In this document: piece by piece, positions 1 through 5,636 of the stretch | Numbering within the stretch: position 1 is the first letter of the stretch | How the letters are laid out: each line of letters begins with the position of its first letter | Origin: Woeseiaceae bacterium | GTDB lineage: Bacteria > Pseudomonadota > Gammaproteobacteria > Steroidobacterales > Woeseiaceae | Reading direction: 5' to 3' | NCBI GenBank assembly: GCA_022866645.1 | Contig: JALHUQ010000025.1 | Location: 1-11,293 of the forward strand | DNA: 11,293 nt | Program-made: the position numbers and the translations under genes | Notes under the pieces: model-generated | Told to the model about the DNA's origin: nothing | Database searches by the model: none | What the model saw: the letters and a program-made list of their open reading frames with translations, nothing else

Positions 1-644
1 GTGGCGATGAAGATGCCCCAGACTGACAATGGCATACGCATCAGCGTCATACCCTTGCACCGGGCTTGCAGTACCGTCGTGACGTAGTTCAGACCGCCCA
101 TCGAAAAAGCGACGATGAAAATCGCCAGCGACGCCAGCATCAGCAGGATGCCGACGTCGACGCCGGGCGTGCCCTGCGAAATGGCTTGCGGTGGATATAG
201 CGTCCAACCAGCACCGGTAGAACCGCCGGGCACGAAGAAACTGGTGACCAGAATGATGACCGACAGCAGATACACCCAGTAACTGAGCATATTCAGGTAC
301 GGAAACACCATGTCGCGGGATCCGCACATTAACGGAATGAGGTAATTGCCGAAGCCACCGAGGAACAATGCCGTCAGCAGATAGATCACCATGATCATGC
401 CGTGCATTGTGATGAACTGATAATAATTCTCGGGATTGATGAAGTCGAAGTCGTTCGGAAAGCCGAGTTGCAAGCGCATCATGACGGACAAGCCGAGTGC
501 GATCAGGCCAACGAATATCGCCGTAAGTCCATATTGGACGGCAATGACCTTGTGGTCCTGGCTCCAGATGTATTTGGTGATGAACGTTTGCGGATCGTGA
601 TGTTCTTGCTCGTGGTCGCGATCAGCTATTGCAGCGTATGACAT
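1..644 (-). CDS. coxA: Cytochrome c oxidase subunit I (partial, N-terminal 214 codons)
   Basis: This is the N-terminal part of the haem-copper oxidase catalytic subunit, which reduces O2 to water in the inner membrane; the rest lies beyond the left edge. The reading starts MSYAAIADRDHEQ and shows about four membrane segments. The motif FITMHGMIMVIYL holds His81, matching the low-spin haem a ligand of the family. GGFGNYLIPLMCG is followed by DMVFPYLN, where Asp111 and Asn118 match the D-channel entrance Asp and Asn of aa3 oxidases, and GWTLYPP is also family-typical. The CuB histidines and the active-site tyrosine are outside the window. The gene starts 11 bases after the coxB stop. An AGGT sequence at the coxB stop serves as a plausible ribosome binding site, so coxB and coxA are probably one transcript. 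The start is the first Met that keeps the usual N-terminal length. Confidence 0.96.
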   Translation of the reverse strand, partial: MSYAAIADRDHEQEHHDPQTFITKYIWSQDHKVIAVQYGLTAIFVGLIALGLSVMMRLQLGFPNDFDFINPENYYQFITMHGMIMVIYLLTALFLGGFGNYLIPLMCGSRDMVFPYLNMLSYWVYLLSVIILVTSFFVPGGSTGAGWTLYPPQAISQGTPGVDVGILLMLASLAIFIVAFSMGGLNYVTTVLQARCKGMTLMRMPLSVWGIFIA

Positions 645-655
645 AAATTATCGAC

Positions 656-2008
656 CTATAAAGTGTTGATGTAAGCGACGATGTCATCAACCGCCTGTTC
701 GTCGTGCAAGGTCTGGCTCAGCAGTCCCATCTGGTATCCGTAGAAATCCTTGGGATGTGTGCCGCGCACGCCGGATTTGAAGTTTTGCAACTGGCGAGCA
801 AGATACCAATCTGAGCTGCCGGCCAAGCGCGGCGCGTTCAGCGCTTGCTTGCCCATACCGTCGCCACCGTGGCAGTAAGCGCAGACCGTATACAGCTTCT
901 GGCCATGCTCGGGGTCGCCGTCTTTGGTCGTTTCCGACGAGTTGTCGGGCAAGGTCTCTATGTATGCAACCACGTTATTGACGGCGGCTTCATCAGGCAA
1001 TGTAGCTACCATGCCGATCATCTGTTGACCGAAAAGGTCCTTCTCATGCGTACCACGAAGGCCGTTCTTGTAGCTCATGATCTGACGTTTTAAATACCAG
1101 TCGGACTGACCTGCAAGCTTCGGCGCATTCATCGCCGGATTGCCCTGCCCTTCGGGTCCGTGGCAAGCTGCGCACACGGCAAATTGCGCCCCGCCAATGG
1201 CCGCATTGCCTGCCGGCCTGGCATTGTGCTCGCTGAACGTTGTTTGTTGCGCCAGCCAGTTGTCGAAATCCTTAGCCTCATCAACGACAACGGCACCACG
1301 CATCGCGAAATGTCCGATACCACATAGCTCTTCGCAGAGTAACTCGTAGCGGCCGGTCTTGGTCGGCGTTAACCACAGGAAGGTATTCATCCCGGGCACC
1401 AAATCCATTTTTACGCGGAATTGCGCGACCGTGAAATTGTGCAATACGTCTTTGGAGCGCAGCAGAAACTTGACGGGCCGATCAACCGGCACGTGGCCTT
1501 CAGGGTTGTAGACAACCACATCGTCCTGGCCGTTCGGGTCCTCAGGATCGATGCCGAAGGGGTTTTCTGCCGTAATGCGTTCTGCATCAACTTCGCCGAG
1601 TTTGCCGTCAACACCGGGATAGCGAAAGGTCCAGTGCCATTGCTGCCCGACCGCCTCAACGACATGAGCTTCTTCCGGCACATCCACGAACTTGGCCCAA
1701 ACAAACAATCCCGGTGTCAGCATCGCGGCAACACCGACTGCCGTCAGCCCTGTGAGCCAGTATTCCAGCTTCTTGTTTTCGGGTTCGTAGGCCGCACGCG
1801 TGCCCTTTTTGTGGCGAAACTTGATGACGCAGTACGCCATGAACAAGTTAACAGAGACAAAGACGAATCCGGTTACGTAGAGAGTGATATCGACCGTAAA
1901 GTCCACCATCCCCCAGTTGGACGCCAACTCGGTAAATGTCCAGGGACTTAGCAGGTGAAAAAGAATGGAGCCGACGACGAGCAAAATCAAGACAACAGCG
2001 AAAGGCAT
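656..2008 (-). CDS. coxB: Cytochrome c oxidase subunit II fused to two cytochrome c domains
   Basis: A 450-residue subunit II, longer than the usual 250-300 because of a dihaem C-terminal tail. It accepts electrons through its CuA centre and passes them to subunit I. Hydrophobic segments lie at about residues 4-20, 41-62 and 86-105. GQQWHWTFRYPG (121-132) is the conserved aromatic electron-entry region. The CuA site is complete: His190, then Cys225, Glu227, Cys229, His233 and Met236 in CEELCGIGHFAM. After a linker, two cytochrome c domains follow, with haem motifs CAACH (279-283) and CAYCH (376-380) and candidate axial Met330 or Met333 and Met427. The two domains are clearly similar (NAPKLAG.SDWYL and NAPRLAG.SDWYL). 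An AAAGGA sequence lies about 10 bases before the ATG. No convincing promoter was found in the 197-bp upstream gap. Related gammaproteobacterial subunit II proteins share this architecture (recalled, not searched). Confidence 0.97.
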   Translation of the reverse strand: MPFAVVLILLVVGSILFHLLSPWTFTELASNWGMVDFTVDITLYVTGFVFVSVNLFMAYCVIKFRHKKGTRAAYEPENKKLEYWLTGLTAVGVAAMLTPGLFVWAKFVDVPEEAHVVEAVGQQWHWTFRYPGVDGKLGEVDAERITAENPFGIDPEDPNGQDDVVVYNPEGHVPVDRPVKFLLRSKDVLHNFTVAQFRVKMDLVPGMNTFLWLTPTKTGRYELLCEELCGIGHFAMRGAVVVDEAKDFDNWLAQQTTFSEHNARPAGNAAIGGAQFAVCAACHGPEGQGNPAMNAPKLAGQSDWYLKRQIMSYKNGLRGTHEKDLFGQQMIGMVATLPDEAAVNNVVAYIETLPDNSSETTKDGDPEHGQKLYTVCAYCHGGDGMGKQALNAPRLAGSSDWYLARQLQNFKSGVRGTHPKDFYGYQMGLLSQTLHDEQAVDDIVAYINTL

Positions 2009-2205
2009 ACTTCATGCATCCTTTGAAGGTTGTGCGATATAAAACTCAGCGTACGAGCTACTCGCTACCAGTTTTCTTAATCTTATTCAGTTCGCGTTGT
2101 GGCTGTTTGATCTGTTTTATCCCGGTGCTGGACCGGGTCTGTTGGCGCCGGCGAACTGACCCCAGCGACCGAGGATAGTGGAATCCATAGGTATTTTCCA
2201 CAGGT
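2009..2205. other. Intergenic region before coxB with several inverted repeats
   Basis: This 197-bp gap separates the end of the sigma/membrane-protein operon from coxB. I see no gene in it. It holds GTGGAA/TTCCAC arms at 2178-2201, with an inner CC/GG pair. It also holds a CCCGGT/ACCGGG hairpin with a five-base loop at 2121-2137, and a short CGAG/CTCG hairpin near 2056-2066. None is followed by a T-run on the minus strand, so no intrinsic terminator is claimed. The coxB promoter probably lies here, but no -35/-10 pair stands out. Confidence 0.5.
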
Positions 2206-2610
2206 TCAAAGACCTATCTCTTGTTTGACCTTTTCTTCCGCTTTCTTCAAGTCCGATTGCAGGTCCAGGAGCTCCTGTTGCAGGGGCCCTGTCAGCATCG
2301 CCGATTCCGCCTTCCATTCGATGATTGGTGCCGTCGCTACTGCAACCGGCGACATATCCGGCGATACGGCCAAAGTATCGTCTACCTGCGAACGGAAATT
2401 GACAATCGCAATAAGGGTCAATGCCGCAGCGACGCCTGTCAGGCTGCTGGCCCACCAAAATACGGGCGGGCGTCGCTGGACTGCCGGTCGCACCGCTATC
2501 TCCGGCCTTACGCCTTGCAGTGACGCCGTGATTCGGCGATCGAGTTCATCCGAAACCTGCACTTCAATCAGTGCAGCATCCGCTTTCAGTTTCTTCGCGA
2601 GCTTATCCAT
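2206..2610 (-). CDS. Single-pass membrane protein, putative anti-sigma factor
   Basis: A small protein (134 residues from the ATG at 2610) encoded directly after the ECF sigma gene. The N-terminal ~49 residues are charged and likely cytoplasmic, with SDELDRRITASLQG at 20-33. One membrane helix follows at about 50-71 (VFWWASSLTGVAAALTL). The C-terminal part would be periplasmic and ends in a charged heptad-like helix (LQQELLDLQSDLKKAEEKV). It contains no Cys and no His, so it cannot carry the HxxxCxxC zinc anti-sigma motif. The anti-sigma role is inferred from gene order, topology and size. The start at 2610 overlaps the sigma stop in ATGGATAA and has GGAA nine bases upstream. In-frame ATGs at 2619 and 2625 are alternatives with poorer ribosome sites. 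It could instead be an unrelated small membrane protein. Confidence 0.72.
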   Translation of the reverse strand: MDKLAKKLKADAALIEVQVSDELDRRITASLQGVRPEIAVRPAVQRRPPVFWWASSLTGVAAALTLIAIVNFRSQVDDTLAVSPDMSPVAVATAPIIEWKAESAMLTGPLQQELLDLQSDLKKAEEKVKQEIGL

Positions 2611-3151
2611 AGGCTTCATTTCCATTGTTCTTGCGATTCATCTCCGTGTCCAGGGCCCTGCGCGCCCGTAACAGGTTCACCTTGGTCCAGGAGTCCGGGC
2701 GATCCAGCGCTATTGAAATATCGTTTATTGACATGTCTTCGGCATAGCGCAGCCAGGTCGCCGCAAAGACCTCGTCGTTGAGTACGCGGCGCGCACTGAC
2801 CCAGAGGTTTTCGGTCTCTGACGCCTTGATACATTGCAGCATTGGGTCGCCTTCCTCGTCTCCCAAATCGCCGAGTTCGACAACACTTTGCGAGCGAATC
2901 CTGCCCGCGTTTCGGATCGCGATTCGGTACAGCCAGGTACTGAAACGCCAGCGGGAATCGTAGGTGTGCAGGTATCGGTAGGCGGCGATCAGTGTGTCCT
3001 GCAGCGCGTCTTCAGCATCAGCGTAACTCGTCGAACGAGTCAGCAAGAAGCGCAACAGGCGAACGCGATAGACGCGAACGAGGTCCGCGAACGCATCCGC
3101 GGACCCCGCTTTCGCGGCATCAACGAGTTGCTGGTCGTCGTCGTTGCTCAT
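2603..3151 (-). CDS. ECF-family RNA polymerase sigma factor
   Basis: A 182-residue sigma factor of the extracytoplasmic-function type, which directs RNA polymerase to a stress or envelope regulon. The sigma2 region spans about residues 17-86, including DAEDALQDTLIAAYRYLHTYD and RFSTWLYRIAIRNAG. The sigma4 region spans about 120-168, with the helix-turn-helix EDMSINDISIALDRPDSWTK and LLRARRAL. No sigma3 domain is present, as is usual for the class. Its ATG shares one base with the upstream stop (TAATG). The preceding bases (CTCTCAATGATTA) contain no good Shine-Dalgarno sequence, so translation probably depends on coupling to the upstream gene. Downstream, its stop overlaps the putative anti-sigma gene. 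The ECF subgroup and the target promoter cannot be assigned from this window. Confidence 0.93.
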   Translation of the reverse strand: MSNDDDQQLVDAAKAGSADAFADLVRVYRVRLLRFLLTRSTSYADAEDALQDTLIAAYRYLHTYDSRWRFSTWLYRIAIRNAGRIRSQSVVELGDLGDEEGDPMLQCIKASETENLWVSARRVLNDEVFAATWLRYAEDMSINDISIALDRPDSWTKVNLLRARRALDTEMNRKNNGNEAYG

Positions 3152-4140
3152 TAATCATTGAGAGTCGAGACGAGCAGCTCGGAATCGACGGCAAGCGAAA
3201 TCGTGAGATTGTTGCCCTTTGCTTCCACCTTGGTGCCTTGCAGTACGGCAATCGCTTCAGCATCCATGTCGTCACTGAAGGCGAGCAGGCTGATCAGACC
3301 GCGAACGACAGACGCCAATGACTGCGCCATATCCGCCTCTGTCGTCGTCAATTGCGCTTCGAGAGCAAGCTTGTTGCCTGCTGCTGCGATGAGAAACGCC
3401 ACCTGTTCGGTATTGCGCAGGATGTTGGAGTCCCAGCTGGAGTGACCGTCCTCGTCACTGTCGCCAAACGCCGCAGAATTCATGCCAGCCTGCAGCAGCG
3501 TCTTCTCCGCCGTCAAAATCAACATTGCGCCTTTGTGACCGCCGCTACCGGCGATTTTGCCGCCGCCTTTCAGCATGTCCTTCATCTGAGCTTCACTCGA
3601 CGTCACGATGACTTTGCGGTCGAGCGCCATGCTGATCCAGGCCTCGTCTTCGAGCGAGTCGAACTGGATTTCAATATTGCCACCGCCAACTCGGGCTTTG
3701 TCGCCGTCGCCATCGCCATCGCCATTTTCATGACCATTGCCGGCGAAGCGGTAGTAGGACTTGCCGGACGATTTTTGCGCTTTGAGATCGCCCTCAGCGG
3801 CGATCATTGTCATCAGGCGGTCTTTGGACGTTTGACTGATATCGCCCTCGAACAGGAAAACGGGCCCTTGCCCTTCCAGCGAGTAGGCTGTCAGCCGGTC
3901 GAGTTCCTTGTCGACATCGACGCCGGTGTCTTCTTTAAGATCGTTGAAAATTTCGTCGACCATCCAGCGGTGGACGCCTTTGCCGGCATCCGTTGATCGC
4001 ATCCGATCGAGATCAACATGAAAGTACCAGGTCGCCGTACCGGGGATGTCACTGGCATCCGCCGATGCCGGCCCGGGAACAGCCAGCAAAAGCCCGACGA
4101 TCACAAGCCCCAGACCTCTGAATCTTAAATTACGCATCAT
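3151..4140 (-). CDS. Exported protein of unknown function, coupled to ECF sigma
   Basis: I do not recognise a named family with certainty. The 329-residue protein has a signal peptide (hydrophobic core about 9-22, probable cleavage after PASA at 27), so it should be periplasmic or surface-exposed. The mature part is mixed alpha/beta with no Cys. It has a low-complexity NGDGDGDGDK insertion at 139-148. A C-terminal half (about 225-325) alternates beta-like and helical stretches, as in NKLALEAQLTTTEADMAQSLASV. No catalytic motif is visible. Two adjacent ATGs begin the gene; GAGG lies four bases before the first and seven before the second (4137), so the second may be the true start. The gene lies 53 bp after the symporter, and its stop codon overlaps the sigma start. 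That suggests a role linked to sigma regulation, such as envelope sensing, but this is inference. Confidence 0.85.
   Translation of the reverse strand: MMRNLRFRGLGLVIVGLLLAVPGPASADASDIPGTATWYFHVDLDRMRSTDAGKGVHRWMVDEIFNDLKEDTGVDVDKELDRLTAYSLEGQGPVFLFEGDISQTSKDRLMTMIAAEGDLKAQKSSGKSYYRFAGNGHENGDGDGDGDKARVGGGNIEIQFDSLEDEAWISMALDRKVIVTSSEAQMKDMLKGGGKIAGSGGHKGAMLILTAEKTLLQAGMNSAAFGDSDEDGHSSWDSNILRNTEQVAFLIAAAGNKLALEAQLTTTEADMAQSLASVVRGLISLLAFSDDMDAEAIAVLQGTKVEAKGNNLTISLAVDSELLVSTLND
3701..3724 (-). repeat. Four 6-bp tandem units encoding a Gly-Asp run
   Basis: On the plus strand the units are TCGCCG followed by three copies of TCGCCA. On the coding strand they give alternating Gly-Asp codons (residues 140-147 of the exported protein). 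The repeat length is a multiple of three, so unit gain or loss would keep the frame. It is probably a flexible acidic linker; calcium binding is possible, but no complete EF-hand loop is present. Confidence 0.8.
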
Positions 4141-4193
4141 TAACCCTCAAAGTTCGTTTCATACGGACTTATAGGCCGCGTCAGCTGTGTTGG

Positions 4194-5624
4194 TTACATC
4201 GATTCGGCTTTTTTACTCGTGAGCCAGCTGACGCCATAGGTCAGTATGAACCCGACGATGAAGCCCGGGATGGCTTCGTAGAGGCCGTGGAAGTCGTCCT
4301 TGAACCAGGTCAGCCAGGCGACGCTGGCAACAAAGCCGCCAAGCATGCCGGAAACGACACCTTCCCAGGTGATGCGTCGGTAGTAGAGTACGCCCACGAC
4401 GACGGGACCGAAGGCGGAGCCGAGGCCGGACCAGGACGCCAGTACGAAGTCGAATATGACGCGCGGCTCCTGTATTCCCATTACGACCGCAATAACGCCA
4501 ATGATCACCGTTACATACTTGCCGTATTGTGACAGCGTTTCTTCATCCTTCGTTGTGCCTATGATCTTTTGGTAGGTATCACGCACCACCGACGAAGATG
4601 CCAGCAGTAACAAAGAATCAACGGTCGACATAATTGCTGACAAAACAACGACCAACAGCATCCCGGAAATGACCTCCGGGAACAGATTGTTCGATATGAC
4701 CGGGAATATCGTCTCGGCATCCTCCAGCCCCGGGAACAATGCGCGACCGGCAACGCCAGCAGTGACGGCGCCCGTGGTGAATACCAGCAAGACTGCCAGC
4801 GATACAATTCTGGCTTTCTTGATCTGGCCATCGTCTTCTGCCGACATATAACGGACCAGAAGCTGCGGCACGCCGATAAAAGGCAGGCCAACTGCTACGA
4901 AACTGGCGATCGCTATCCACGCTGGTTTGCCACCGTCAGAAACAGCAAACATGTCCAGCAACGATGGATCCTGTAGCAACAGATTGCTCTCTACTTCACT
5001 CCAGCCGCCGGACGCGATGACCGCGGCTGCGGGAACCACAATAAGGCCCAGCAACATGAGCGTGCCTTGCACAACATCGGTATAACAAACCGCCTTGTAC
5101 CCTCCGACAAAGGTATAGCCGATAATAATTATCGAGCCCACAATCCCGCCGGTAGCGTATTCCATGCCGAGGAAGCTGTTGAACGCCTTGCCGGTGGCAA
5201 CCATCTGCGCCGTGACATAGGCAGTGACCATCACCAGAATAATCGCGACGGCAATGCCGCGAATCAGGTGCGACTTATCAGCAAATTTTGCGACCAGAAT
5301 ATCGGGAACTGTAATTGCATCAGTCTCATCACCGAATTTTTTCAGGCGCCGTGCGACGATCCACCAGGAAGCGGCAACACCCAGAATCTCACCGACCACA
5401 ACCCAGTAAGCTTGCACGCCAACGGCATACCCCATGCCGGACAGGCCGAGCAGCAACCAGCCGCTTTCTCCAGTCGCGTTGGTACTGAACGCAACCACCC
5501 AGTACGGGAGCTTCTTTCCTGCCAGGTAAAACCCCGCCAACGTGTGCGTTTCGCGGCGACTCCAGATTGCGAGAGCAGCAAGAATTCCAAGGTAAACAAT
5601 GAGTACGATAACGGTCGTCGACAT
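4194..5624 (-). CDS. Sodium/solute symporter (SSS family, PutP-like)
   Basis: A 476-residue inner-membrane transporter with about 13 membrane helices, close to the E. coli PutP length. It is expected to couple Na+ entry to uptake of proline or another small solute. Family features are FYLAGKKLPYWVVAFS near 32-47, SGWLLLGLSG (54-63), ITVPDILVAKFADKS (104-118), GYTFVGGYKAVCYTDVVQG (169-187) and LSAIMSTVDSLLLLASS (329-345). Ser333 and Thr334 match the Na+-binding Ser340/Thr341 of PutP. At the position of the essential PutP Asp55 this protein has Gly52, followed by Glu53, so the substrate or ion site may differ. The gene starts 12 bases after the metalloprotease stop, with an AGG seven bases before the ATG, so the two are very likely cotranscribed. 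The substrate is not determinable here; proline, peptide-derived amino acids or another solute are all possible. Confidence 0.92.
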   Translation of the reverse strand: MSTTVIVLIVYLGILAALAIWSRRETHTLAGFYLAGKKLPYWVVAFSTNATGESGWLLLGLSGMGYAVGVQAYWVVVGEILGVAASWWIVARRLKKFGDETDAITVPDILVAKFADKSHLIRGIAVAIILVMVTAYVTAQMVATGKAFNSFLGMEYATGGIVGSIIIIGYTFVGGYKAVCYTDVVQGTLMLLGLIVVPAAAVIASGGWSEVESNLLLQDPSLLDMFAVSDGGKPAWIAIASFVAVGLPFIGVPQLLVRYMSAEDDGQIKKARIVSLAVLLVFTTGAVTAGVAGRALFPGLEDAETIFPVISNNLFPEVISGMLLVVVLSAIMSTVDSLLLLASSSVVRDTYQKIIGTTKDEETLSQYGKYVTVIIGVIAVVMGIQEPRVIFDFVLASWSGLGSAFGPVVVGVLYYRRITWEGVVSGMLGGFVASVAWLTWFKDDFHGLYEAIPGFIVGFILTYGVSWLTSKKAESM

Positions 5625-5636
5625 TTTCTTGCCTGC

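Noticed and set aside
402..641. 79-codon plus-strand frame opposite the coxA N-terminus
   Set aside because: The minus strand gives a clear subunit I sequence with the haem a His and D-channel residues, so this is an antisense shadow.
1421..1951. 176-codon plus-strand open frame inside coxB
   Set aside because: It is fully antisense to a clearly real gene with complete CuA and haem motifs, and its translation shows no domain character.
2117..2458. 113-codon minus-strand frame overlapping the putative anti-sigma gene
   Set aside because: It is an alternate frame of the coupled membrane protein, has no good ribosome site, and its composition is rich in Gly, Arg and Pro without structure.
3352..3996. 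214-codon plus-strand open frame opposite the exported protein
   Set aside because: It is an antisense shadow of a gene with a signal peptide and coupled operon position; the translation has no recognisable motif.
4141..4193. ECF-type autoregulatory promoter before the exported-protein gene
   Set aside because: GTAACC and TATAAG can be picked out, but the spacing and -10 do not match a known ECF promoter well enough to call.
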